Source of the DNA: Pseudomonadota bacterium
GTDB taxonomy: Bacteria > Pseudomonadota > Gammaproteobacteria > Steroidobacterales > Steroidobacteraceae
Length of the DNA: 64,000 nt
NCBI GenBank assembly: GCA_021808195.1
Contig: JAKBCE010000003.1
Span: 143,110 to 207,109 of the forward strand
Reading direction: 5' to 3'
The position numbers and the translations under genes were made by a program. Of this stretch, positions 29,523 through 37,647 are shown in pieces (positions within the stretch are counted from its first letter, which is position 1; each line of letters begins with the position of its first letter). The notes beneath the pieces were generated by a model. The model was not told where the DNA came from. It did no database searches and worked only from the letters and a program-made list of their open reading frames with translations.

Positions 29523-31226
29523 TCAGGGCTCTCGGCGGGTGCGGTGCGCCACGAAGTCCTCTTCCCAGAACTCGAGCGTACGGCGCACGCCGCCCGGCTC
29601 CCGGCCTTGCTCCAGCGCGCGCAGCTCGATGCGGCGAATCTTCCCCGAGATGGTCTTCGGCAGCGTGCTGAACTCGATACGCCGGATGCGCTTGTACGGG
29701 GAGACCCGCTCACTGACGTGCAGCAGGATGGAGGCGGCGGTGGTCGCATCGGCCTCACACCCCTGTGCAAGCGTGACGAACGCCTTGGGCACCGAAAGCC
29801 GCAGCGGATCGGGACTCGGCACGACGGCCGCCTCGGCCACTGCCGCGTGCTCGATCAACACGCTCTCGAGCTCGAACGGACTGATGCGGTAGTCGGAGGA
29901 TTTGAACACGTCGTCCATGCGGCCAACGTATGTCAGGTAACCCTCCGCATCGCACGAGGCAACATCGCCCGTGTGGTAGTAGCCATCGGCCATCGCCTCG
30001 GCGGTGCGCTCTGCATCGTCGAGATAACCACGCATCAACCCCAGGGGCCGGCGCGCAAGATCGATGCAGATCTCCCCTTCGGCACCGATACGCCCCGCCA
30101 CATCGCGCAGCACGATCGGATAGCCCGGCAGCGGCCGTCCCATGGCGCCGGGCTTGAGCGGCTGCCCCGGTGGGTTGCCGATCTGCGCGGTGGTCTCGGT
30201 CTGCCCGAAGCCATCGCGAATGGTCAGGCCCCAGGCGGCGCGCACCTGGGCGATCACCTCGGGATTGAGCGGCTCGCCTGCGCTCACCGCCTCGCGCAGA
30301 CTCACCGGCCAGTCCCGCAGCGGCTGTTGGATCAGCATGCGCCACACCGTCGGCGGAGCGCAGAAGCTGCTCACCCGGCAGCGGACCAGCTGCGCAAGCA
30401 GCGCTCGCGGGTCGAACCGCGCGTATTGATAGGACAGCACGCAGGCCTCGGCGTTCCAGGGCGCGAATACGCTCGACCAGGCATGCTTGGCCCAGCCCGG
30501 GGAGCTGAGGTTCAGGTGCACATCCCCCGGCTGCAGCCCGATCCAATACATGGTCGAGAGATGCCCGACGGGGTAGCTCGCATGGGTGTGTGCCACGAGC
30601 TTCGGACGGGCGGTGGTGCCGGAGGTGAAATAGAGGAGAAGCAGATCCTCGGCGCGAGTCGGGCGCTCGGGCGTGAACGTCTCGGCGCAGCGCTCGGCGG
30701 CGGCGTAATCGATCCAGCCCGGCGGCGCGCCATCGACGGCGATGCGCACCGGCACCTCGCCGGCGGCCTCGAGCCGCTCGGTGAGACTGACATCGGTGAC
30801 GATCGCCTTGACGCGGCCTCGGCTCAGGCGATCGGCCAGGTCCGCCCCGGCAAGCAGCGTCGTCGCCGGAATGATCACCGCGCCGAGCTTGATGGCCGCG
30901 AGCAGCACCTCCCACAGCGGCACCACGTTGCCGAGCATCAGCAGCAGCCGATCACCGTGGCCGACGCCCGCCTGCGCGAGCAGATGGGCCACCTGGTTCG
31001 AGCGGCGAGAGAGCTCGGCGAAGGAGACGAGCCGATCCGCCCCGCCCTCCTGCACCACCCACAACGCCGGCCGGGTATTCTCGCGCGCGATGACATCGAA
31101 GTAATCGCGCGCCCAGTTGAACTGCTCAAGCTGTGGCCAGGCGAATCCCCGGCGCGCCGCCTCGAAATCCTCGCGCCACCGCAGCAGTTGATCGCGCGCC
31201 TGCAGGAACTCGGTTGTGGGATTCAT
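29523..31226 (-). CDS. AMP-forming acyl-CoA synthetase
   Basis: 567 residues of the ANL superfamily. The P-loop-like motif is YFTSGTTARPK, the adenylate motif DGFGQTETT, then GYYHTGD and the catalytic C-terminal Lys in PKTISGKIRRIELR. Length and motif spacing fit medium-chain acyl-CoA or acetyl-CoA-synthetase-like enzymes, which activate a carboxylate with ATP and load it on CoA. Substrate cannot be assigned. It is read 39 bp downstream of the OPT transporter and may share its transcript, which could link uptake of a peptide-like or aromatic acid with its activation. Confidence 0.9.
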   Translation of the reverse strand: MNPTTEFLQARDQLLRWREDFEAARRGFAWPQLEQFNWARDYFDVIARENTRPALWVVQEGGADRLVSFAELSRRSNQVAHLLAQAGVGHGDRLLLMLGNVVPLWEVLLAAIKLGAVIIPATTLLAGADLADRLSRGRVKAIVTDVSLTERLEAAGEVPVRIAVDGAPPGWIDYAAAERCAETFTPERPTRAEDLLLLYFTSGTTARPKLVAHTHASYPVGHLSTMYWIGLQPGDVHLNLSSPGWAKHAWSSVFAPWNAEACVLSYQYARFDPRALLAQLVRCRVSSFCAPPTVWRMLIQQPLRDWPVSLREAVSAGEPLNPEVIAQVRAAWGLTIRDGFGQTETTAQIGNPPGQPLKPGAMGRPLPGYPIVLRDVAGRIGAEGEICIDLARRPLGLMRGYLDDAERTAEAMADGYYHTGDVASCDAEGYLTYVGRMDDVFKSSDYRISPFELESVLIEHAAVAEAAVVPSPDPLRLSVPKAFVTLAQGCEADATTAASILLHVSERVSPYKRIRRIEFSTLPKTISGKIRRIELRALEQGREPGGVRRTLEFWEEDFVAHRTRREP

Positions 31227-31265
31227 TGCCGCATGCCTCGATGCTCCTCTCGCCCCGACCGCGCC

Positions 31266-33260
31266 TCAGGGATGCACCAGCCGCTCCACCCAGCGATACA
31301 GTCCGAACACCACCGCCGCGAAGGCGGCCCCCCCGAGCCAGGTTGCCGCCGAGGCAAATGACGCCCCGACGAGCGCAATGGGAGTGTGCCGGCCGGAGAA
31401 CACCACGACGAAGGAGTAGATCACCCCGAGCAGGCTCTCGCCCACGATCAGACCCGAGGCGAGCAGTACGCCGAGCTGCTTGATCGCCTCGGCGCGCGGC
31501 ACGCGCTCGGCGCGGCGGTTGAACCAGGCCCCCACCAGCGCCCCGACCACGATCATCAGGGTGCTCGAGGTCGGCAGGTAAATGCCCAGACCCACCGCCA
31601 GCGGCGGCAGGCGGATGTTCTTGAAGCTCACCGCGAGCAGCAGGTCGAGCACGATGATCGCAGCCCCGAGCGCCCCACCGAGCACAATCGCGCTCCATGG
31701 CACGTTGTGTTGGATCACGCCCTGGGCGAGCGCGGCGATCAGCCCGGCCTGCGGAGCCGGCAGCGCGTGCGCCGGGTTGACCCCCGGCGCGCCGAGAAAC
31801 CCGAAGGCGCGATTGACCAGATCGAGCACCGGCGGGATGACCAGCGCCCCGGCGATGACGCCGACCACCAGCGCCCACTGTTGCTTGGCCGGCGTGGCAT
31901 CGACCAGCTGTCCGGTCTTCAGGTCCTGCAGGTTGTTGTTGGCAATCGAGGCGACGGCGAACACCACCGAGGTGATGAACAGTGCAAAGGCGACCAACGC
32001 GCTGCGCGATGCGGGCAGCACTCCGGCGCTCACCCCGAGCACCAGCAGCAGCGCGCACACCACCACCACCAGAATACCGATGCCCGAGAGCGGGCTGTTC
32101 GAGGAGCCGATGAGGCCGGCCATGTAGCCGCACACGGTCGAGACCAGAAAGCCCATCACCGCGACGAATACCACCCCGGTGAGGGCGAGCAGCCACGCAT
32201 GGGAGCCGAGCCCGCTGATGCGGCTGAAGTGCCACAGCAAGGCCGCCACCGGCACCAGACAGGCGAGGGAGATCGCCCCCACGGTGCCGACCGGAATGTC
32301 GTGCTCGGTCCGCGGCAGCGTGTGGCCCTCGCCGCGCTGGCGCGCCCGCGAGGAGGCCATCGCCCCGGCGAGCCCTTTGATCACGGGCTTGACCAGCGTG
32401 AAGAGCGTCCAGATCGCCGCCACGCCGATGGTACCGGCGCCGAGGAAGCGTACGTAGTGGTCCCAGGCGCCCTGCGCCGCCACCGCCGCGCTGCCGGCGG
32501 CCGGATGCCCGATCAGAAACTGCGGCACCGCCCAGCCCCAGCCGATCAGGGCCCCGACCAGCATCGCCACGCCGACCGCCGGCCCGACCAGATGCCCGAT
32601 CCCAAACAGCGCAAAGGACAGACTGAAATCAAAGCCAGTGGCCGCACCGGCCTTGCCGACCCGGAAGTAGCGGACCACGTCACTGGCGAACAGCTGCGTC
32701 TGCACCACCACGTAGAACAGGGCCGAGACCAGCGCTCCCACCACCACGGCCTTCAAACCCGCCCCACCGCTCTCGACCGCCTCGAGGTCCGCATCGTGCG
32801 CGCTGCCGGCGCCGACCTTGAGCACCTCGGCGCAGGCAACCCCTTCCGGGTACGGCAGATCGGAGTCCGTCACCAGCGCGCGGCGCAGCGGGATGGTGTA
32901 CATGACCCCGAGAATGCCGCCGGCCGCACACACCAGGAACGACATCCAGAACGGAAAGCCGTTCCACCAGCCGATGATGACCAGTCCGGGCAGGACGAAG
33001 ATGATGCTCGAGAGCGTGCCGGCCGCCGACGCCACGGTCTGCACGATGTTGTTCTCCTGCAGCGTTGCGCCCTTCAGCGCCCGCAGGATGGCCATGGAGA
33101 TGACGGCAGCCGGGATCGAAGTCGAGAAGGTCAGTCCGGCCTTCAGGCCGAAGTAGACGTTGGCCGCCGTGAACAGCAGGGTGATCAGCACCCCGATGAC
33201 CAGACCACGCAGCGTGAACTCGCCGAGCGCGCCGGCGTCCTCGGGTACGGGTGTCTTCAT
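31266..33260 (-). CDS. OPT-family oligopeptide transporter
   Basis: 664 residues, about 15-16 hydrophobic helices. OPT family marks include FTAANVYFGLKAGLTFSTSIPA in the first helices, the NNIVQTVASAAGTLSS segment and DLPYPEGVACAEVLK. Bacterial members are thought to import oligopeptides, or metal chelates in the YSL branch, driven by protons at the inner membrane. The start ATG is at 33260. The gene is followed closely by the acyl-CoA synthetase and preceded by DUF488 (51-bp gap), all on the minus strand. Confidence 0.92.
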   Translation of the reverse strand: MKTPVPEDAGALGEFTLRGLVIGVLITLLFTAANVYFGLKAGLTFSTSIPAAVISMAILRALKGATLQENNIVQTVASAAGTLSSIIFVLPGLVIIGWWNGFPFWMSFLVCAAGGILGVMYTIPLRRALVTDSDLPYPEGVACAEVLKVGAGSAHDADLEAVESGGAGLKAVVVGALVSALFYVVVQTQLFASDVVRYFRVGKAGAATGFDFSLSFALFGIGHLVGPAVGVAMLVGALIGWGWAVPQFLIGHPAAGSAAVAAQGAWDHYVRFLGAGTIGVAAIWTLFTLVKPVIKGLAGAMASSRARQRGEGHTLPRTEHDIPVGTVGAISLACLVPVAALLWHFSRISGLGSHAWLLALTGVVFVAVMGFLVSTVCGYMAGLIGSSNSPLSGIGILVVVVCALLLVLGVSAGVLPASRSALVAFALFITSVVFAVASIANNNLQDLKTGQLVDATPAKQQWALVVGVIAGALVIPPVLDLVNRAFGFLGAPGVNPAHALPAPQAGLIAALAQGVIQHNVPWSAIVLGGALGAAIIVLDLLLAVSFKNIRLPPLAVGLGIYLPTSSTLMIVVGALVGAWFNRRAERVPRAEAIKQLGVLLASGLIVGESLLGVIYSFVVVFSGRHTPIALVGASFASAATWLGGAAFAAVVFGLYRWVERLVHP

Positions 33261-33311
33261 TGTTCAGGTTCTTTCGGTCACGAGCACGCACGTCAGCGGC
33301 GTGCACACCCC

Positions 33312-33740
33312 CTATGGGCGCACCTTAACCGATCCACGCCGGGGTGTCTTGCCGGGCCGGCGGGTCGGCGCACGGGCCGCCGTGGCGAGAATGGCCTCGC
33401 GCAGCACCAGCGCGTGATTGTGCTCCGGATCGCGCGCGGCATAGAGGAGCGTCAGTGGCCGCTGGCGCGCCGCCTCGCGCAGTGGCTCAAGCAGAGCGCT
33501 CTGCGCGGCGAGCTCTGCCCGGTAGCGGCGCCGGAATACAGCCCAGCGTGCCGGGTCGTGGCCGAACCAGCGCCGCAGCGCACTGCTCGGGGCGAGCGCC
33601 TGCAACCAGGCATCGATCGGGGCGCCCTCGCGTCGGACTCCCCGGGGCCAGAGCCGGTCGACCAGCACCCGCAACCCGTCCTCGTCGGGGGGATCGTAGA
33701 TGCGCCGCACACGCACGTCCGGTGGCCGCCGAGTCCTCAC
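33312..33740 (-). CDS. DUF488-family protein
   Basis: About 142 residues. The GTG at 33740 is chosen because AGAGG lies 5 nt upstream and the protein then begins just before the family's conserved VRRIYDPP. An in-frame TTG at 33785 would add 15 poorly conserved residues and run through a hairpin. DUF488 signatures are LRVLVDRLWPRGV, APIDAWLQALAPS, WFGHDP and LTLLYAARDPEHNHALVL. The C-terminus is basic. The family is small, soluble and of unknown biochemical role. It is divergent from pstS, with a Pho box in between. Confidence 0.88.
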   Translation of the reverse strand: MRTRRPPDVRVRRIYDPPDEDGLRVLVDRLWPRGVRREGAPIDAWLQALAPSSALRRWFGHDPARWAVFRRRYRAELAAQSALLEPLREAARQRPLTLLYAARDPEHNHALVLREAILATAARAPTRRPGKTPRRGSVKVRP

Positions 33741-33750
33741 AAACGCCTCT

Positions 33751-33772
33751 AACTCTTTGCTTTCAAAGAGTT
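33751..33772. promoter_or_regulatory. Perfect 9-bp inverted repeat upstream of DUF488
   Basis: AACTCTTTG, loop CTTT, CAAAGAGTT. It ends 10 bp before the DUF488 start, next to its ribosome-binding site, so it could fold in the leader mRNA or serve as an operator. It is AT-rich against a GC-rich background. Confidence 0.5.
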
Positions 33773-33789
33773 TAATATATGACAACTGG

Positions 33790-33807
33790 CTGTCACAAAT
33801 CCGTCAT
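33790..33807 (+). promoter_or_regulatory. Pho box upstream of pstS
   Basis: CTGTCAC, 4 nt (AAAT), then CCGTCAT: two 7-bp half-sites with the 11-bp spacing of a PhoB-binding Pho box (consensus halves CTGTCAT/CTGTCAC). It is 76 bp upstream of the pstS start, a normal position for PhoB activation under phosphate limitation. Confidence 0.8.
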
Positions 33808-33883
33808 ATTGGCAGCGTACAGTACCGCGCGATCACTAGACCCGGTGCCCCTGGCACTGCCCTCGTCCGCAGAAGGTAACTCC

Positions 33884-34963
33884 ATGCGTATGACATCCGC
33901 TCCCGCCCGCCGCCGGGCGTCCCTGGTGCTCTCGGCCACCCTGGCGATCTGCAGCACGCTCGGCGCACACGCCGCGCTGGCCCAGCAGCGCCTGCTCGAG
34001 ACCGGCTCTTCGCTGCTGTACCCGCTGTTCAACCTGTGGGTGCCGGTATACGCCAAGAGCCACCCGGGCGTACAGATCACCACCCAGTCGACCGGCAGCG
34101 GCACCGGCATCTCCCAGGCCATCTCCGGCATCGCCCAGATCGGCGCCTCGGATGCCTACATGAGCCCCTTCCTGGTGCGCCAGCACCCCGGGATGCTCAA
34201 CATTCCGCTCGCCATCTCCTCGCAGATGATCAACTACAATCTGCCGGGGCTCAACCGCATCCATCTGAAGCTGAGCGGCCCGGTGCTCGCGGCCATGTAC
34301 TCCGGCCAGGTGCGCTTCTGGAACGATCCGATGATTGCCCGGCTGAACCCCGGCGTGCGCCTGCCGCACCAGCCGATCGTGCTGGTGCACCGCACCGACG
34401 GCAGCGGCGATACCTTCATCTTCACCCAATACCTGTCCTTCAGCACCCCATCGTGGAACAACTCGGTGAGCTACGGCACCACGGTCAGCTGGCCGGCGGT
34501 GCAGGGCGGCATCGGCGCCGAGGGCAACCCCGGCATGGTCAACGCCTGCAAGGGCACGCCGTACTCGATCGCCTACATCGGCATCAGCTACAAGCAGGCG
34601 ACCGAAAGTGCCGGCCTCGGCGAGGCGGCCATCCAGAACCGCGCCGGCCGGTTCGTGCTGCCGACCCCGCGCACGGTGCAGGCGGCGGTCGAGGCGATGG
34701 CGGCGCACACCCCGCGCGATGAGCGCATCAGCCTGATCTTCGCCCCCGGTGCGAACTCCTACCCGATCATCAACTACGAGTACGCCATCGTGAATGCCGC
34801 CCAGCCGAATCCGGCCACGGCCGCGGCGCTGCGCGAGTTCTTCAACTGGGCGCTGAGCCCGACCGAGGGCAACGCGGCGCACTTCATGCAGCAGGTCGGT
34901 TTCGTGCCCCTGCCCGCCCCGATCGTGGCGCTCAGCAAGGCGCAGGTCGCACAGATCCACTAA
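33884..34963 (+). CDS. pstS: Phosphate ABC transporter substrate-binding protein PstS
   Basis: About 359 residues from the ATG at 33884, which has GAAGG upstream and opens a signal peptide ending AHAALAQQ. It is a periplasmic phosphate-binding protein. The phosphate-contact regions are ETGSSLLYPLF, STGSGTGISQAI followed by IGASDAYM, and RTDGSGDTFIF. It delivers phosphate to PstC/PstA. A Pho box precedes the gene and a strong hairpin with a T-run follows it, consistent with PhoB induction and with more PstS than permease being made. Confidence 0.93.
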   Translation: MRMTSAPARRRASLVLSATLAICSTLGAHAALAQQRLLETGSSLLYPLFNLWVPVYAKSHPGVQITTQSTGSGTGISQAISGIAQIGASDAYMSPFLVRQHPGMLNIPLAISSQMINYNLPGLNRIHLKLSGPVLAAMYSGQVRFWNDPMIARLNPGVRLPHQPIVLVHRTDGSGDTFIFTQYLSFSTPSWNNSVSYGTTVSWPAVQGGIGAEGNPGMVNACKGTPYSIAYIGISYKQATESAGLGEAAIQNRAGRFVLPTPRTVQAAVEAMAAHTPRDERISLIFAPGANSYPIINYEYAIVNAAQPNPATAAALREFFNWALSPTEGNAAHFMQQVGFVPLPAPIVALSKAQVAQIH

Positions 34964-34972
34964 ACCCCCCTC

Positions 34973-35027
34973 GAAGCCGGTCCGCGCCGCTCGGCAGGAA
35001 CGAGCGGCGCGGCCGGCTTCGCTTTTT
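34973..35027 (+). terminator. Attenuating terminator between pstS and pstC
   Basis: The left arm 34973-34993 pairs with 35001-35020 over 20 bp with one bulged T, a 7-nt loop (GCAGGAA), and TTTTT at 35023-35027. This has all the parts of an intrinsic terminator. As pstC and pstA follow on the same strand, partial read-through would set the binding-protein to permease ratio. Confidence 0.85.
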
Positions 35028-35065
35028 GACGAACCCGTTGCATCGCCCGTGCGGAGCCGCCATCC

Positions 35066-36043
35066 TTGCGCGCCATGAAGTTCAGAGCCTGGCTCGCCCT
35101 CGTCGCGGGCATCCTGCCCGCCACCCTCGCCGCCATCGTTCTGTTTCTGGCGCTGTACTCCTGGCCGGCCATGCACTTCAACGGGCTCGGCTTCGTGGTG
35201 CGGGATACCTGGAACCTCGGCAACCTCTATGCCGACCCGATCATGCGCCACGGCATGCAGGTCCAGCCGGGCGCCACCTACGGCATCCTCTTTCTGATCG
35301 TCGGTACGCTCGCCTCGACCCTGATCGCGCTCGCCATTGCGCTGCCCATGGGCATCGGCGCGGCGATCTTCCTCGCCGAGGCCGTGCCGGCGCAGTTGCG
35401 GCTGTGGATCTCCTTCCTGGTCGAGCTGCTGATGGCCATCCCGAGCGTCGTGTTCGGGCTGTGGGGTTACGTGGTGGTGATCCCGTTTCTCGGCCATCAC
35501 TTCTACCCGCTGCTCGCGCGCACGCTCGGCAAGGCCATTCCCTTCCTCGGCGCGCCGAGCGGCAGCGGCTACGGGCTGCTCACCGCCGGCATCGTGCTCT
35601 CGCTGATGATCGTGCCCATCATCGCCGCGACGCTGCGCGATGCGCTGGTGAGTCAGCCGGCCTCGCTGCGCGAGGCGGCGCTCGGCCTCGGCGCCACCCG
35701 CTTCGAGGCGCTGTGGAAGGTGATGCTGCCCGGTACCCGCAAGACCCTGATCGGCGCGACGTTCCTCGCCCTCGGCCGCGCGCTCGGGGAGACGATGGCG
35801 GTGCTCATGGTGAGCGGCAATGCACTGAACTACCTGCCGCACCGCATCTACGATCCGGTCTCGACCATGGCCGCGTTCATCGTCTCGCAGCTCGACAGCG
35901 CGCTGCAGGACCCGACCGGACTTGCGGTGCGCTCGCTCGCGGAAATCGCCTTCGTGCTCGCGATCATCTCCATCATCGTCAACGCGCTGGCGCGGCTGCT
36001 GCTGCTGGTGTGGAACAACAGCCAGCGCTCGGTCATGGTGTGA
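35066..36043 (+). CDS. pstC: Phosphate ABC transporter permease PstC
   Basis: 325 residues with a TTG start (GGAG 9 nt upstream); the ATG at 35075 lacks a ribosome-binding site but cannot be excluded. It is an inner-membrane permease with about six TM helices. The PstC-type EAA loop contacting the ATPase is SLREAALGLGATRFEALWKVMLP, and the family motif ALGRALGETMAVLMVSGN is present. It also has the periplasmic insertion after helix 1 typical of PstC. Its stop overlaps the pstA start by one base (TGATG). Confidence 0.92.
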   Translation: MRAMKFRAWLALVAGILPATLAAIVLFLALYSWPAMHFNGLGFVVRDTWNLGNLYADPIMRHGMQVQPGATYGILFLIVGTLASTLIALAIALPMGIGAAIFLAEAVPAQLRLWISFLVELLMAIPSVVFGLWGYVVVIPFLGHHFYPLLARTLGKAIPFLGAPSGSGYGLLTAGIVLSLMIVPIIAATLRDALVSQPASLREAALGLGATRFEALWKVMLPGTRKTLIGATFLALGRALGETMAVLMVSGNALNYLPHRIYDPVSTMAAFIVSQLDSALQDPTGLAVRSLAEIAFVLAIISIIVNALARLLLLVWNNSQRSVMV

Positions 36044-36924
36044 TGCCCATGAGCACACTCACCGCGCACCGCAAGAGCCCGCATCAGATCCGTCTCACGC
36101 GCCGCCTGGCGAGCCTCGGCGGCTGGGGTCTGAGCGGACTGTGCCTGGCGGCCCTCTCGGTGCTGATGGTCTGGATCCTGGCCGTGGTGTTCGTGCGCGG
36201 CGTCGGGGCGCTGAAGCTCTCGGTGCTCACCACCATCACCCAGGGCACCGGCGGCGGACTGTTGAATGCGATCGAGGGCACGCTCGTGCTCTCGGTGGGC
36301 GCGCTGCTGCTCGCCGTACCGTTCGGGGTCGCCGCCGGCATTTATTCGGCCGAGTACCGCTTCTCCCGCTGGGCCGTCACCATCCGCTTCCTCGCCGACG
36401 TGCTGGTCGGCGTGCCCTCGATCGTGGTCGGCTACTTCGGCTACGTGGGCATGGTCGAGTGGCTGGGCTGGAGCTTCTCGGTGGCCGCCGGCTCGATCGC
36501 CCTCGCCATCATCAGCCTGCCGTACATCTGCCGCACCACCGAGTTGGCGCTGCGGCAGGTCTCGAACGATCTGCGCGATGCCGCCTACTCCCTCGGTGCC
36601 GATGACCGTCGCGTCATCCTCGGGGTCTGCCTGCCGGCGGCGCTGCCCTCGATCCTCACCGGCATCCTGCTCGCGCTGGCGGTGTCGGTCGGGGAGACCG
36701 CACCGCTGCTGTACACCGCCGGCTGGTCGAACTATCTGTGGGACGGGCACCTCACCCACTCCCCGATCGGCTACCTCACCTACGCCATCTGGAACTTCAT
36801 CAACGAGCCGTTCGCGGCGGCCAACGCACTCGCCTACGCCGCGGCGCTGCTCGTGACCGGGTTCGTGCTGATCATCAACATCACCGCCCGCTTCGTGCTC
36901 GACCGGCGCGCGCGACGGCGCTGA
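36043..36924 (+). CDS. pstA: Phosphate ABC transporter permease PstA
   Basis: 293 residues from the ATG at 36043, with a second ATG two codons on. Six TM helices are visible. The EAA loop is LRDAAYSLGADDRRVILGVCLPAA and the family motif AVSVGETAPLLYTAGW is near the C-terminus. It forms the phosphate channel with PstC. The gene ends 9 bp from a convergent minus-strand gene, so the operon stops here: neither pstB (ATPase) nor phoU follows, and the ATPase must be encoded elsewhere. Confidence 0.92.
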   Translation: MPMSTLTAHRKSPHQIRLTRRLASLGGWGLSGLCLAALSVLMVWILAVVFVRGVGALKLSVLTTITQGTGGGLLNAIEGTLVLSVGALLLAVPFGVAAGIYSAEYRFSRWAVTIRFLADVLVGVPSIVVGYFGYVGMVEWLGWSFSVAAGSIALAIISLPYICRTTELALRQVSNDLRDAAYSLGADDRRVILGVCLPAALPSILTGILLALAVSVGETAPLLYTAGWSNYLWDGHLTHSPIGYLTYAIWNFINEPFAAANALAYAAALLVTGFVLIINITARFVLDRRARRR

Positions 36925-36933
36925 GCGCGCAGC

Positions 36934-37647
36934 CTAGCGCGCCGCCGGCAGCGACGGCCCGCCGTGCGTGAGGTCCGGCTCGGGCACATCCTGTTTCCCG
37001 TAATCACGAAATTTCTCCACCACCCGATGCATCTCGGCGGCATCGAGCAGCCGTACCCCCCCGATCGCCAGCGCGGTGGTGTACTGTGCGGCGAGATTCT
37101 CCACCTCCCCGGCAAGGGACAGCGCCGCGCGCAGGTCCGCACCGAGGGCGATGATGCCGTGATGCGCGAGCAGACAGGCGCGCCGATCGGTGAGCGCCGC
37201 AAGGGCGGCATCCGAGAGCGCCTGGGTGCCGAAGGTGTGGTAGGCGGCACAGCGGATGTCGATGCCGCCGGCCACTGCCACCATGTAATGAAACGCCGCA
37301 ATGCCCCGCTCGGTGCAGGCGAGCGCGGTGGCGTGGCGCGGATGGGCGTGCACGATTGCGCCCACCTCGGTGCGCACGGCGAGGATGTCGCGATGAAAGC
37401 GCCACTCGCTCGAGGGCCGGCGCCGACCGTACCAGCGGCCGGAGAGCCTGAGCAGCGGGATGTCCTGCGGCTCGAGCGCCTCGTAGGCCATGCCCGTCGG
37501 GCTGATGAAGAACGACTCCGCATCGCGCCGCACGCTGACATTGCCCGAGGTCCCGTGGCTGAGCCCCTGGCGCTGCAGCTCGCGGCAGGTGTCGATCAGC
37601 GCGCTGCGCAGCTCGGTGTCGCGAGCCGCGTCCGCTGCGGAGCTCAC
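36934..37647 (-). CDS. Class II aldolase, probable 5-deoxyribulose/methylthioribulose-1-phosphate aldolase
   Basis: 237 residues with a GTG start overlapping the mtnA stop by 4 bp. It belongs to the class II aldolase/adducin family: GTSGNVSVR phosphate loop, SPTGMAYEALEPQDI, zinc ligands in HAHPRHATA and a later LLAHHGIIALG. MtnB dehydratases belong to the same superfamily, but SPTGMAYE resembles the FucA/aldolase branch. Coupling to mtnA with no mtnC, mtnD or mtnE nearby fits the DHAP shunt, in which the aldolase splits the isomerised sugar phosphate into DHAP and acetaldehyde or 2-methylthioacetaldehyde. Confidence 0.82.
   Translation of the reverse strand: MSSAADAARDTELRSALIDTCRELQRQGLSHGTSGNVSVRRDAESFFISPTGMAYEALEPQDIPLLRLSGRWYGRRRPSSEWRFHRDILAVRTEVGAIVHAHPRHATALACTERGIAAFHYMVAVAGGIDIRCAAYHTFGTQALSDAALAALTDRRACLLAHHGIIALGADLRAALSLAGEVENLAAQYTTALAIGGVRLLDAAEMHRVVEKFRDYGKQDVPEPDLTHGGPSLPAAR

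Noticed and set aside
31386..33752. A 788-codon plus-strand open frame
   Set aside because: It is antisense to the OPT transporter and DUF488 genes, is extremely Arg/His/Gly-rich and has no domain pattern. High GC keeps the opposite strand open.
33836..36058. A 740-codon minus-strand open frame
   Set aside because: It is antisense to pstS and pstC, which are certain from their motifs; composition is that of a shadow frame.
36043..36924. Reading the 632-codon frame 35026-36924 as one fusion protein
   Set aside because: Its first half is antiparallel in character to PstC (out of frame with it) and Arg-rich; only the PstA part from 36043 is genuine.
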